Below, one piece after another: positions 52,045-61,700 of a DNA stretch of 64,000 bases (position 1 is its first letter; each line of letters begins with the position of its first letter). This DNA is from Panacagrimonas sp965216845 (GTDB lineage: Bacteria; Pseudomonadota; Gammaproteobacteria; Nevskiales; Nevskiaceae). Below the pieces are notes generated by a model. The model had not been told where the DNA came from, did no database searches, and saw only the letters and a program-made list of their open reading frames with translations. The stretch covers positions 62,001 through 126,000 of the forward strand of contig OZ244200.1 of NCBI GenBank assembly GCA_965216845.1. The letters run 5' to 3'. The position numbers and the translations under genes are program-made.

Positions 52045-52290
52045 CTACTGCTCAACGGTCGCACCAGGCGCTCTGAATGTCACGGGCTTGGCCGAGACTA
52101 TGGTCTCTCCTCGAAAGCTCACTAGATGCGCCTCCCGTTCGTCAGACGTGACCTGAGCGTTGAAACTGATATTGGGTCGTCTGGATATATCGCCACAAGG
52201 CCCGCCGTCTTCACGCGCAGCGGAGATCCAGCGAGCAGCGTGGAAACCCACGTTCTCGTCAATTGGCCGAGCCATCCACGCTTTCCCCAA
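52045..52290 (-). CDS. possible small protein upstream of the AIPR gene (81 aa)
   Basis: ATG at 52290 opens an 81-codon frame with backbone-like codon use (MGKAWMARPIDENVGFHAARW...). It overlaps the end of the HTH gene by 32 bp and ends 102 bp before the AIPR start. No domain is recognised and there is no strong Shine-Dalgarno, so it may be spurious. Otherwise the 315-bp gap 51944-52258 would be promoter and leader. Confidence 0.35.
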   Translation of the reverse strand: MGKAWMARPIDENVGFHAARWISAAREDGGPCGDISRRPNISFNAQVTSDEREAHLVSFRGETIVSAKPVTFRAPGATVEQ

Positions 52291-52480
52291 CTCTCAGCAG
52301 ATCCCCGACGTCGCAAGAAAAAAATCGGCACAAGGTCTCGACGGCAGCCAGATCAATCCGCTGCGTGGTCTCGTAATACAGGGCGCTCAGGGTGCTTCGG
52401 TTGAGGCCTGTTTCCCTCGCCACGTCGGCGATCTTGAGTTTGCGCTCGGCCATCAGGATGGCCAGACGGCAGCGGATCAT
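52259..52480 (-). CDS. XRE/Cro-like HTH protein (73 aa)
   Basis: Compact helix-turn-helix protein: MIRCRLAILMAERKLKIADV, then RETGLNRSTLSALYYE and LCRFFSCDVGDLL, a pattern typical of HTH_26-type regulators. The frame is open 22 codons further upstream, but ATG at 52480 gives the family-like start. It is on the same strand as, and upstream of, the AIPR-led operon, so it is a good candidate for its autoregulated repressor. Confidence 0.8.
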   Translation of the reverse strand: MIRCRLAILMAERKLKIADVARETGLNRSTLSALYYETTQRIDLAAVETLCRFFSCDVGDLLRVGESVDGSAN

Positions 52481-52909
52481 GTGCCACACCCCAGGAAAAT
52501 GATGTGCAGCGTAGCAATATGCGCAGTAGAAGATTATCTGTGACACTTTATGCTGTTCTGTAGCTTATTTTGATGTTCTACGAATCCTTTTCGTTATCAG
52601 CGTGCGATCCGAGAACGTTCAGGCGGCATCCCCGCTGCAGATTGTCGGTCGCCAGTGGGAACGACTTCAGAGCCAGGTCAATCCTTCACGAGCGTAAACG
52701 TGTCGCTGTCAACAAGGCTTCGATGGAAATTTGATTCGCTGCACGAAAACGCCTAGCTTCTGCACCAGCCGAAGACGATCTTCGCGCCGACATGGCTGAA
52801 GGCGACGAAAGTGTTGCGGCACCAGGGCCACGATAAACCGCCTGGTTGAACGAGGTGATCGCGTTCGCGATCTCGGTTCGCAGCATTGCAACCGCGGGCG
52901 TCGTTCTCT
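52481..52909. other. 429-bp gap without a convincing gene
   Basis: Short frames of about 60 codons are open on the minus strand (for example ATG at 52886, MLRTEIANAITSFNQAVYRG), 23 bp after the upstream small gene. They may be relics; none has a recognisable domain. The part next to 52480 is AT-rich and probably carries the promoter of the HTH gene. Confidence 0.4.
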
Positions 52910-53221
52910 TTAAGTTCCATCCCTGCGCAGACCGCGCAGCACGTTTGCGTATTCCGAATCTGTCATCGGGCTTGGCTGCGCTTCCGTCAACTGGGAGAAC
53001 TTTCCCCTTCGCATCTGAGCAGGCGTTCCCGCGCCGCCATCATCGCCGTCGTTGCTTATAGGACTGGCTTGGGAGATCAGCCTTCGGACTTCGTCCGCGG
53101 CCATTCCCTGATCCTGCAGCACTTTGGCCAGCGATTGCTTGTTCTCCAGACACCACTGAACCAATGCCTCTGGGTCTGACATCAGAGATTCGGGCTTTGG
53201 CTGGTCTGGCCTTCTGTTCAT
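52910..53221 (-). CDS. hypothetical small protein (103 aa)
   Basis: AGGA precedes ATG at 53221. The product is hydrophilic with a helical segment (DPEALVQWCLENKQSLAKVLQDQ) and a Gly/Asp-rich linker (SNDGDDGGAGTP). No family is recognised. It lies between two HTH genes on the same strand and has island-like composition. It could be an antitoxin-like or accessory protein, but nothing proves this. Confidence 0.55.
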   Translation of the reverse strand: MNRRPDQPKPESLMSDPEALVQWCLENKQSLAKVLQDQGMAADEVRRLISQASPISNDGDDGGAGTPAQMRRGKFSQLTEAQPSPMTDSEYANVLRGLRRDGT

Positions 53222-53389
53222 GATTTGTCCTGCTTCCGCATAACTTCATTATGAGTCAGCACCAAGTAGAGCTCAGTTACGGCAACGCCCCTCTTGGCCT
53301 CTGCCTACGGCTGGGGCCGGCCGGGCCCCTTGTCACAATCGCGTGCGCGATAGTGACCTTGGAGGGACGGGTGGTTTCTACCATGGCAA

Positions 53390-53659
53390 TCAGCCCCGAC
53401 TCTTTCGAGCAACTGCCTTTCGTCGGGCAGACCGTAATTCCTGGATCGGTGGAAACAGCTCACCCACTTCGACCTCCAGTGTGTCGGCAATCCGCAGAAC
53501 ATTAAGCACTGCCACATTCCTCAGACCCCGTTCCACCGCTCCGTAATAACTTCGGGCGAGACCCACTTCCAAGGCGAAAGATTCCTGGGAAAGGCCACGC
53601 TCTTCGCGAAGCGACCTAAGTCGCTGACCGAAAAGCAGAAGCTGGGGATTTGAAGGCAT
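53390..53659 (-). CDS. XRE-family HTH regulator (89 aa)
   Basis: Clear Cro/CI-type domain: FGQRLRSLREERGLSQESFA, LEVGLARSYYGAVERGLRN and VLRIADTLEVEVGELF, with a basic C-terminal tail (SARRKAVARKSRG). It resembles control proteins of restriction-modification and mobile elements. ATG at 53659. Divergent from the next gene to the right, so it may control that promoter as well as its own. Confidence 0.88.
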   Translation of the reverse strand: MPSNPQLLLFGQRLRSLREERGLSQESFALEVGLARSYYGAVERGLRNVAVLNVLRIADTLEVEVGELFPPIQELRSARRKAVARKSRG

Positions 53660-53809
53660 CCCCGAACACTAAAAGCTTGACTCTTTTGCGGCCACGCTCT
53701 ATGAGTAACATTGTAACGCAAGCTTCAGCCCAACCTCCACCCTATACGCCGGTTCGCGTTTGCGCCTGTTAGCCCTCCGCAATGGCCTTCATCTGGATCA
53801 AGCAAAAAC

Positions 53810-54331
53810 ATGTCTAACCTCCGTTCAGACGGTGATGGTGATGAGTGCCAGTTCACATGGGATCGGGAACTCGCCCAGTTCCTGCACATGCACGCTGTTG
53901 CCGACCCCGACGAGGCGCGTCGGCCGTGGTATGCGGCCCTTCTAAACAACGTGCAGAGATTGAATGTCCCGCGCAAATCTCGTCTTTTCCCTGATCCTTT
54001 TGTCGCATGCCTCGAATTCGCCATAAGAACCGGTGCGATGTATTGCGAAGGACTTGTCATCAGAGAACAAGACGACCGTCGCCCACAACCGGCGGTCTGG
54101 GCTTCTTTGCCATCCTGCATTGTCTGTTTCAGCCATGACCTCTCCGGTCCACATGGGCTCCAGGGAATGCCATTCGACGATTTGGCCGTTAAAGCCTTGC
54201 TTCATGAGAAGGGAATTCCAGGTCCCTATCTTTTTCACCGTGACCCCCTGGTGCTTGAACGATTGGTTCCCCTCAACAGAAGGATCATTGGCGGCGGCCC
54301 TGCCCGTCCGCCCCGCGGCACTCGGCATTAG
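53810..54331 (+). CDS. hypothetical protein (173 aa), strand uncertain
   Basis: Plus-strand frame with an acidic start (DGDGDECQFTWDREL) and a segment ACLEFAIRTGAMYCEGLVI that loosely parallels CFKNSALMSLKNDLIYVEGY in the downstream protein, hinting at a related family. A minus-strand frame (54418-53942) is open in exact register over much of the same DNA and also looks protein-like. I favour the plus strand on this parallel, but Shine-Dalgarno evidence is weak for both. Confidence 0.4.
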   Translation: MSNLRSDGDGDECQFTWDRELAQFLHMHAVADPDEARRPWYAALLNNVQRLNVPRKSRLFPDPFVACLEFAIRTGAMYCEGLVIREQDDRRPQPAVWASLPSCIVCFSHDLSGPHGLQGMPFDDLAVKALLHEKGIPGPYLFHRDPLVLERLVPLNRRIIGGGPARPPRGTRH

Positions 54332-54493
54332 CAGATGATTCTCCGCACGCCCCGCCGCGAGATGATGCGTCTCAATTGACGTAGTCAACCGCTCGCCGAG
54401 TCCCGACTCAAGAGCCATTCAGTGGCTGCTCGCGATTGAGTCCTGGCACAGCTTAGGGCTTGGCAACCGCAGGCGGAACCACCCAGCTAAACC

Positions 54494-55003
54494 ATGGTTC
54501 AATTTCGAAATAATGAGCAGCGCTTTCAATTCTTCACTTTCACGATCATGGGGAGAATGACCGCAGCTTTCTTGCGGGAACACGCCGCAATCTACGAGCT
54601 TTACGAGTTCGTACATCGTCACGGCTGGGAGTTCGTTGGACAGCCATTGCCGAAACCTCACAGACACGGTCGACGCGCCGCATGTTTCAAGAACTCAGCA
54701 TTGATGTCCTTGAAAAATGACCTCATCTACGTCGAGGGTTACGCATCCCAATCCGACGAATTCCATAAACCTGTATTACACGCCTGGTGCATCGACGAAT
54801 CCGGAGCGGTGTTCGATAAAACGTGGCGCTACGCCGAAGACAGCTCCTACTTCGGAATCCCTATTGCACGTGAATACGTCGAGAAAATGCACGAATCGGC
54901 TGGCTTCTTTGGTGTCCTCGATTTGTGGGAATTGAAGTGGCCCATCTTGAAAGAAGATCCGAATGTTTTTCTTCACGATTGGGCGAAGTCCCGAACTAAA
55001 TGA
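54494..55003 (+). CDS. hypothetical protein (169 aa)
   Basis: Soluble protein with a recurring pattern seen in phage and island proteins: CFKNSALMSLKNDLIYVEGY, then VLHAWCIDESGAVFDKTW and SYFGIPIA. Cys, His and Asp in this order recall a papain-like or transglutaminase-like arrangement, which is only a suggestion. No partner gene is obvious. It is convergent with the DNA methyltransferase gene. Confidence 0.65.
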   Translation: MVQFRNNEQRFQFFTFTIMGRMTAAFLREHAAIYELYEFVHRHGWEFVGQPLPKPHRHGRRAACFKNSALMSLKNDLIYVEGYASQSDEFHKPVLHAWCIDESGAVFDKTWRYAEDSSYFGIPIAREYVEKMHESAGFFGVLDLWELKWPILKEDPNVFLHDWAKSRTK

Positions 55004-55054
55004 GAATGATCACGACTAGTCGACTTCACCGGAACCTGCATTCTGAGCTGTCAA

Positions 55055-55966
55055 TCAGTTGATCGGGATCTTGTTCCTAGTGATTCGTTCACGGCATTTT
55101 TTCAGCGCATCCGCCGAACGATCCGAAATGATTGTTGCGCGGCCCAATTTTGCGGCCACCACGGCGGTGGTTCCGGACCCCGCGGTTGGGTCCACGATCA
55201 GGTCTCCTTCCGTCGTCGTCATCATCAGCAGCTGCCGGATGACTTTTTCCGGCTTCTGACCGCCCTTGAATCCCACCTGCTCATTGGGGCATACCGAACC
55301 ATGCGGATGGCCTGCCGTGATCACGGAATGGGGCGTCATTTTGAATTCGAGTCTTCCGCGCTTCGCATGCTCAAGCAGCTTTGAGTCGTAAAAATTTTGG
55401 GGGTACATGCGCGAGCCCTTGGTCCTCAGATGTAGACAGCCCTGCTGTGATGGACGCCATCCCTTCGATCTCGAAGCCAGGTTGAAGTACGACCAAGTCA
55501 GCCACGATTCGATTTTCAAATTGGGCGACCAAAGGTCCATCAGTCGGCCCAAGGACTCCTGGAATCCCCAGACAAATACATGGTCCGCCACACGTCCCGC
55601 CGCTTCGATTAGCAGCAGTGTTTCAGTCATGTATGTCGCCCGTCCTTTTTCTGTGCGCGCGCGATAATTGGGATCCAGCATCACGACACTTGGCCGTAGT
55701 TGTTGATCTGCCAATGTCCGTAGTAGTGCCAGCGCATCGACCCGGCCGGCGACCGAAACGTGACCCGCTTCCGGCACAGTGATGGCACCCTCCAGTGGAG
55801 CCCTGCCATCGACCCGATGCCGAGCAGTGTCTTGTTGGTATTTTGCACACAGGGCTGAGACCTCCCCGACCAGGCTGACAGGGACGCTCATCGTGCGAAC
55901 TCTCTCACCAAATCGTCCCGAACCAGGCGGCCTGCCCGCGTTTGCCCTTTTGCCTCCTCGTGACAT
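55055..55966 (-). CDS. orphan DNA methyltransferase with N-terminal DNA-binding-like extension (303 aa)
   Basis: AdoMet motif I is DPTAGSGTT (259-267), after the catalytic motif (DPNY, 98-101), which is beta-class order. The catalytic motif normally reads (D/N/S)PP(Y/F); here the second Pro is Asn. The N-terminus has GGKRANAGRPPGSGRFGERV followed by RTMSVPVSL, a basic GRP segment with a strand as in small ribbon-helix-helix-like plasmid and phage proteins. ATG at 55966 has GGGGGA. No restriction gene is adjacent. It may be an altered-specificity or non-catalytic DNA-binding protein. Confidence 0.8.
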   Translation of the reverse strand: MSRGGKRANAGRPPGSGRFGERVRTMSVPVSLVGEVSALCAKYQQDTARHRVDGRAPLEGAITVPEAGHVSVAGRVDALALLRTLADQQLRPSVVMLDPNYRARTEKGRATYMTETLLLIEAAGRVADHVFVWGFQESLGRLMDLWSPNLKIESWLTWSYFNLASRSKGWRPSQQGCLHLRTKGSRMYPQNFYDSKLLEHAKRGRLEFKMTPHSVITAGHPHGSVCPNEQVGFKGGQKPEKVIRQLLMMTTTEGDLIVDPTAGSGTTAVVAAKLGRATIISDRSADALKKCRERITRNKIPIN

Positions 55967-56094
55967 CAACATCCCCCAAGTTCGTCTGCGGCGTGAGACT
56001 GATTTTGCGCTTCTTTGATTGTCCCGCAGATTCAAAGAAGACGAATGGGCGGAGTGGCCCGTAACTGCGGGCCACTCCGGGGACTGCGTGTGAA

Positions 56095-56322
56095 CTATTC
56101 CGGCGACCTGCCCGCAGACTGGTCGGACTCCGCCGGAGGGTTCCGCGTCTCGGCTTCCAGTTGCCTGCGCATTTCCGCAAGTGCTTCTGAAATTTCAGTT
56201 GCAAGGGAGAATTCGTAGCCCGCCAGTTCGACGGCCTCCTTCACCTCTCGAATATCGGACACCAACTTGGCCGGCAAAGTCGTCTTGAAGGTGACCATCT
56301 TCACGCGTTTTTCCATACCCAT
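56095..56322 (-). CDS. small hypothetical protein, RHH-like (75 aa)
   Basis: GAGGAA stands in front of ATG at 56322. The product opens MGMEKRVKMVTFKTTLPAKL, then an amphipathic helix and a polar tail. A short strand followed by helices fits a ribbon-helix-helix or similar DNA-binding protein, though too small to be certain. It lies 128 bp upstream of the methyltransferase gene on the same strand and may be its regulator. Confidence 0.55.
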   Translation of the reverse strand: MGMEKRVKMVTFKTTLPAKLVSDIREVKEAVELAGYEFSLATEISEALAEMRRQLEAETRNPPAESDQSAGRSPE

Positions 56323-57190
56323 TTCGATTCCTCTTCTTTGATCCCGGACATCCCGAGCAATTAATGGGTATCCACCGTTTGGGAATTCGTGCCGCTCATC
56401 CCTCGGCCACCACGGCGGTGCAGACTGCTAAGGGGTCCCCGGGCGGCACTCGTGATGCCTGGGGCGGTCAGCACCGCGTGCAAGCGCTTACGCGCGCGCA
56501 GGACCGCGGCTGCATCGCGGTCCGAAGGTCCTACCAGCGCAGGTGCGATTTTTGTCGGCCCGCCAGGGGTCCCGGCACGAGGCCGAAGGCCGGTCGCGCA
56601 GCGACGCGCTGGGGCGGGCCGAGAAAAAAGCTCGCACCCAGCGTGTGCCCACCGCTTCCGCCGGAGGCGACCTCTCTGATCCGGAACGGCCGCTAGGGGG
56701 CCCCGAGTGAGGCCGTGCCGCTGCACGGCCGACCGCCGCGCGGCACTTGGGGGCGGCCGTGTGCCGACCACGGTTCGCTCGCCAGCGAGCCGTGGCGGAC
56801 CCCGAGCACCCCGCCGGGTGCGCAGGGGCAAGTGCCGACTCAACCGTCAGGGCGAGGCGTCACGCAGCCGAGCTTCAGCGAGGTCGCCTCCGGAGGAGGC
56901 GGTGGGCCGGCAAGCGCAGCGCGCAGCGGAGCCCGAATGGGCGGAGCAGAGCCCGAGCACCTGGCCCGGGGGTCCCCACCGGGGGTGGACAGGGGCGCTG
57001 GAAACCTCATGAACATCATGAGGTTGGAAGAGAAAAGGTTGCCGCTGGCGATCGGCCCAAATGGGGCCCCGGCGCAAGGCGCTGGGGAGGGCTGATTGCG
57101 AGCGGCGGCCTTTTCTGGGGCGCACAACCCCAGATTGCACCCCCCAGACATAGTCCGGGGAGAAATCGGAATCAAAACGGATGGATACCG
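56323..57190. other. hairpin-dense GC-rich non-coding region (868 bp)
   Basis: No convincing gene. Hairpins include 56712-56731 (GGCCGTGC stem), 56769-56795 (11-bp stem with one G-T) and 57114-57134 (TCTGGGG stem, 7-nt loop). A 27-bp imperfect inverted repeat joins 56648-56674 to 56880-56906 (24 of 27 matching). Open frames here have arginine/proline-rich products typical of GC-rich noise. It could hold an origin of transfer or replication, a structured RNA or a recombination site for the element. Confidence 0.5.
57114..57134 (+). repeat. short perfect hairpin before the winged-helix gene
   Basis: TCTGGGG (57114-57120) pairs with CCCCAGA (57128-57134) around a 7-nt loop, 57 bp upstream of the ATG at 57191. 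It is the last of several hairpins in this gap and may be a nick site, operator or leader stem. Confidence 0.4.
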
Positions 57191-58303
57191 ATGAAGGACA
57201 CATCCACCGAGGTCATCCCCATGTCGCGCAAAAAGCTTCCACCCAAACAACGTCGCGAAGAAAAAATCCGCCTCCTTCTTCTCCAAGCTTGGAGGTTCGA
57301 ATATTTCGATGTCACCACTGCGGCTCTGCTTCTGGACATATCTTATGAGACCGCATGGGAAACCTGTCAGGGCATGGTATCGGACAACCTTTTGCACCGA
57401 GTCAACGGCCATCTTGTGGCCGGAAAGTTGTACATGTTGACGGCCAAGGGCGCGGCTCTCGCAAGGGTACACCTGGGTCAATTTGACGCAGAGCTGCGAC
57501 CACGCATCGCGCTGGACCGCGCTGGGACCCACTACGCGGCCCATAATCTGCTGGCGCAACGGTACTCAGCACTATGGCAACAGTCTGCCGGTGAAGGCGC
57601 CTACGTGCTGTCTCCGAACCAGATCCGCACTTACGGTCTCGCGCTCGGATATCACTCTGAAAAAAAAGCGGCCTGGAAAATTCCAGACGCGATTCTGATT
57701 CGCCCTTATACGGCGGAAGAGATTGAGGACCATTTTGTGGACGCTGAGCAGATCGCGCTCGAGGTTCAACAGTCCCGCGAGGCGCGCGAAACCCGTGGCT
57801 ACAAATTGTGGCAACTCAAGACGGCCATCGAAGAGGGGCAAGTCACGCACTTTCGATACGTGTCCACGAACTCGAAAATCTTGGCTTCATACGAGTCTCA
57901 CTGGAAAGACGGCCTTTTTCCTTACAAGTTCGACAAAGAAAAGCATCGCTGGCGGAAGGTAAAAAAGGCAAAGCCGGTCAAACTCTTGGCCGGTTTCGCG
58001 GACTACGGCCAGTTTGAACTGGTGGACCAATCGCTGGCCAAAGGTCTGTTCCCAGAGGAGCGTGAATCGGCGGCCGAGCGTCGCGCGCGGGTCGAGTTCC
58101 AGCTGCACCTGATCGAAACCTTCGGACCGCTCCCTCCTCCAGATTTTAACGACGACTGGGATGCGGACGAATTCCACTCGCGCAACTGCGGCGAAGATGA
58201 CTACTTGCTTTACGACGACCTGAATTTGTACGGCGACGACGATGACTACGATCTGGACGCGCCCGAATACGATGATTGCTCAGATGACGACGCCGAAGAG
58301 TAG
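57191..58303 (+). CDS. winged-helix protein with acidic C-terminus, replication-relaxation-like (370 aa)
   Basis: The N-terminal part (about 20-100) looks like a winged helix (FDVTTAALLLDISYETAWET, then HLVAGKLYMLTAKG). A central segment (KIPDAILIRPY...ALEVQQSREARETRGYKLWQL) recalls the PD-(D/E)XK-like core of PF13814 'replication-relaxation' proteins of mobilisable elements. The last 60 residues are highly acidic and Tyr-rich (DDLNLYGDDDDYDLDAPEYD). ATG could be 57191 or 57221; the latter has GAGG. It follows the hairpin-dense region, so a role at an origin is possible. Family assignment is tentative. Confidence 0.65.
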   Translation: MKDTSTEVIPMSRKKLPPKQRREEKIRLLLLQAWRFEYFDVTTAALLLDISYETAWETCQGMVSDNLLHRVNGHLVAGKLYMLTAKGAALARVHLGQFDAELRPRIALDRAGTHYAAHNLLAQRYSALWQQSAGEGAYVLSPNQIRTYGLALGYHSEKKAAWKIPDAILIRPYTAEEIEDHFVDAEQIALEVQQSREARETRGYKLWQLKTAIEEGQVTHFRYVSTNSKILASYESHWKDGLFPYKFDKEKHRWRKVKKAKPVKLLAGFADYGQFELVDQSLAKGLFPEERESAAERRARVEFQLHLIETFGPLPPPDFNDDWDADEFHSRNCGEDDYLLYDDLNLYGDDDDYDLDAPEYDDCSDDDAEE

Positions 58304-58729
58304 TTCGGCCTTCGCGAGGACCCAAGAGAGAATCGTCGATTGCCTCGGGCCTTGGTTCCCATAGGCTTCTGCTCGTCGCGTTTGAACCCGGTCCGCCTTC
58401 TAAGCGGCCGTCGGCCGGCCGGTGAAGTGTTTGGGCATGCACAAAACCCCCACGTGAATCACGAAACCGGAATCGCTGAAAATCGATACATGCGACACAC
58501 AGAAGTCAGCCCAAAGCCGACGGTCGAACTTTCAGTCCTTATTCGCAGTTTGTGCGCAGAGCGGTCCTAACGTGATGACCGGTATCGGTCGGGCTGGATA
58601 CCAGGACGGATCACCGGGCTGGGCTCTAAGCGGCCATAAGGTCTGTCAAACAGAACGGCGGTTAGCCGCCATAGATTGCGCAAAACCCAAGTTAGGAAAG
58701 CGGGGGAATACAAGACTCTCTGGGATCGA
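58304..58729. other. 426-bp gap at the island's right edge, no gene
   Basis: No frame has a start, ribosome site and domain. The DNA changes from island to backbone here, but I see no second copy of the fragment at 36788-36811, so the right attachment site is not identified. It contains the hairpin at 58657-58670. Confidence 0.4.
58657..58670 (-). terminator. possible terminator of the czc operon
   Basis: GGCGG and CCGCC pair around a 4-nt loop. Read leftward, the direction of czcA transcription, the stem is followed by GTTCTGTTT, a moderate T-tract. It lies 60 bp beyond the czcA stop. Confidence 0.4.
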
Positions 58730-61700
58730 TCATTTGCGTTGCACCATCCGATACAGTCCAGGTAACACCAATAGTGTCAGTAAAGTCGACGACACAATCC
58801 CGCCGATGACCACTGTTGCCAAGGGCCGCTGAACTTCTGCGCCAGTTCCGACATTGAGCGCCATGGGCACGAAACCTAGGCTTGCCACGAGTGCCGTCAT
58901 GAGCACTGGGCGCAGGCGTGTGAGCGCTCCTTCAATTATTGCGTCGTCCAGAACCTTGCCCTCGGCGATGAGGTTGCGGATGAAGCTGACCATGACCAGT
59001 CCGTTGAGCACCGCCACTCCCGATAGGGCGATGAATCCAACGCCTGCCGAAATAGAAAAGGGGATATCTCGCAGCCATAACGCCAGGACGCCCCCGGTCA
59101 GTGCAAGGGGGACGCCACTGAAGATCACCAGCGCGTCGCGCAGAGATCCAAAGGCCAGTACCAACAAGCCAAGTATCAGGGCCAGCGTCACAGGCACTAC
59201 GATCATCAAGCGTCTGGAGGCGGATTCCAGCTGTTCAAACGTTCCGCCATAGTCGAGCCAGTACCCCGCCGGTATCGAGACACCGCGGATGGCATCCTGT
59301 GCATCCACAACAAAGCCTCCCAGATCGCGCCCGCGCACATTGGCGGTCACTACGATCCGTCGCTTGCCATCCTCTCGGCTGATCTGATTCGGGCCAGGCG
59401 AGATATCCAGGCTTGCGACCTCCTGCAGCGGAATCTGTCCGCCTCCGGGCAAAGGAATCGGCAGGCGCGATAGCGCACGAAGATCATCTCGACGCACTTC
59501 CGGCAATCGAACGACGATGTCGAAACGTGCATCACCCTCGAAGACCGTGCCAACCTCGCGCCCGCCGATGGCCGTTGCCACGACTGACTGCACTTCCGAT
59601 AAAGCGATTCCGTACCGGGCCAAGGCTTCGCGCTTCGGCAGAACGGATAACACTGGAAGTCCGGAAACCTGCTCCACTTTGACGTCCGCGGCGCCGCTCA
59701 CACCTCGCAGCGCTTGTGCCAGTTGATTGCCGGTGCCAAGCATCACGTCTAGATCATCGCCAAACAGCTTGACGGCAAAATCCGATCGCACACCAGAGAT
59801 CAATTCATTGAATCGCAGCTGGATGGGTTGGCTCATCTCATAGGCATTTCCGGGAAGCTGTTCAAGTGCCGCTTGTATCTCGTCTTCCAGTTCGGACTTT
59901 TGTTTTTCAGGATTGGGCCACTCGCTTCTAGGCTTCAGCATCACGTAGCCATCAGAGATGTTTTGAGGCATCGGGTCAGTAGCAACCTCCGCGGTGCCGG
60001 TACGGGCAAACGCCGTCAGCACTTCCGGGAACTGGAGTAAACGTTGTTCGATCTGCTGCTGAAACACGATTGACTGCGTGAGGCCTGTCGAAGGAATACG
60101 CAATGCCTGTACGGCGATGTCGCCCTCGTTGAGGCTGGGCACGAACTCGCTTCCCAGGCGCGTGGCCAGCCAACCGCAGGCGATCACCAGTATCAGGGCA
60201 CCTGCAACGAAGGCAATCCGTGCCTTGAGCGCAAAGCGAAGCAGAGGTTCGTATCCTGATCGGGCTACCGACAGGATGATGTTGTGTTTCTCCTTGACTG
60301 GGCCACGAAACAGAAGCGCCACACCGGCCGGGACGAAGGTGACGGACAGGAACAGTGCAGATGCCAGCGCCATCACTACGGTCTGCGCCATGGGATGAAA
60401 CATTTTTCCTTCCACGCCTTCGAGCGCAAAGATCGGCAGGTAGACCGCCGTGATGATGAAGACCCCGAACAGGCTGGGGCGAATCACTTCGGCGGTCGCC
60501 TCACGCACCGTTTCCAAACGTTCTTTCAGGGTCTCGGTGCGCCCAGTCTCGAATTGTTCTGAAAGACGTCGCAAACAGTTCTCGACAATGATGACCGCGC
60601 CATCCACGATCAAACCAAAGTCCAACGCGCCCAGACTCATGAGATTGGCGGAGACTCCAGATTCGACCATGCCGGTGATCGTCATCAACATGGCAAGCGG
60701 AATAACCAACGCCGTCAACAACGCCGCGCGCAGATTGCCCAGCAGCAGAAACAGAATCACCACAACCAGCAAGGCGCCTTCGGTCAGATTCTTCTGCACC
60801 GTCGCGATGGCTTTGTCCACCAGGACGGTACGGTCGTAGGCCGGCACCGCTTTCACCCCTTCGGGCAAGGAGCCGTTGACCTTGATGAGCTGCGCGGCCA
60901 CTGCCTTGGCGACGGCACGGCTGTTGTCTCCCACCAGCATCACGGCCGTTCCGAGCACGGTTTCATGGCCATCTCGGGTCGCCGCTCCGGTACGCAGTTC
61001 TTTGCCGATCGCGACTTCTGCCACATCGCCAATCGTGATGGGCAAGCCGCCACGCGTCACCACCACCAGCTTGCTCAGATCATCAATTCCGCTGACCTGG
61101 CCGGGAATACGAACCAGCAACTGTTCCTTGTTGCGCTCCAGATAGCCTGCGCCCTGATTTGCATTATTGAGCCGGATCGCCTCAGACACCTCTTCAAAGG
61201 TGAGCCCGTAGGCCATCAGCTTTGCGGGGTCCGGCTGCACGTGAAACTGCTTGGCAAAGCCTCCAATAGAGTTGACCTCGGTCACGCCCGGCACTTGCTG
61301 CAGCTGCGGCCGAATCACCCAATCCTGGAGCGTGCGCAGAGCCGTGGCATCGTAGGGCGTGCCGTCAGGCTGGCGCGCGTCAGCATCCGACTCCACCGTA
61401 TACAGGAAGATTTCACCCAGACCGGTGGCGATCGGCCCCATGCTCGGTTCCACGTCATTCGGCAAACGACTCCGAACCTGCTGCAAGCGCTCGCTGATCA
61501 GCTGACGGGCAAAATAGATGTCGGTTCCTTCCTCGAACGCGACCGTGACTTGTGACAATCCATAACGCGACAAGGATCTTCTGTAGTCCAGACCGGGCAG
61601 ACCCGTGATGGCGGTTTCGATGGGATAGGTGATGCGCTGCTCGACTTCCAACGGCGTGTAACCGGCTGCCTGTGTGTTGATTTGCACCTGTACATTGGTG

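Noticed and set aside
53942..54418. Minus-strand ORF (158 codons) in exact register with the plus-strand hypothetical gene
   Set aside because: It looks protein-like but has no Shine-Dalgarno or recognised motif. The plus frame shares a weak pattern with the gene next to it. Not settled.
56361..56843. Minus-strand ORF of 160 codons
   Set aside because: Arg/Pro/Gly-rich product in the hairpin-dense region, with no ribosome site or domain.
36758..58729. Integrase or transposase marking the island
   Set aside because: No tyrosine or serine recombinase or DDE transposase motif was found in any frame of the island, so the means of acquisition is unknown.
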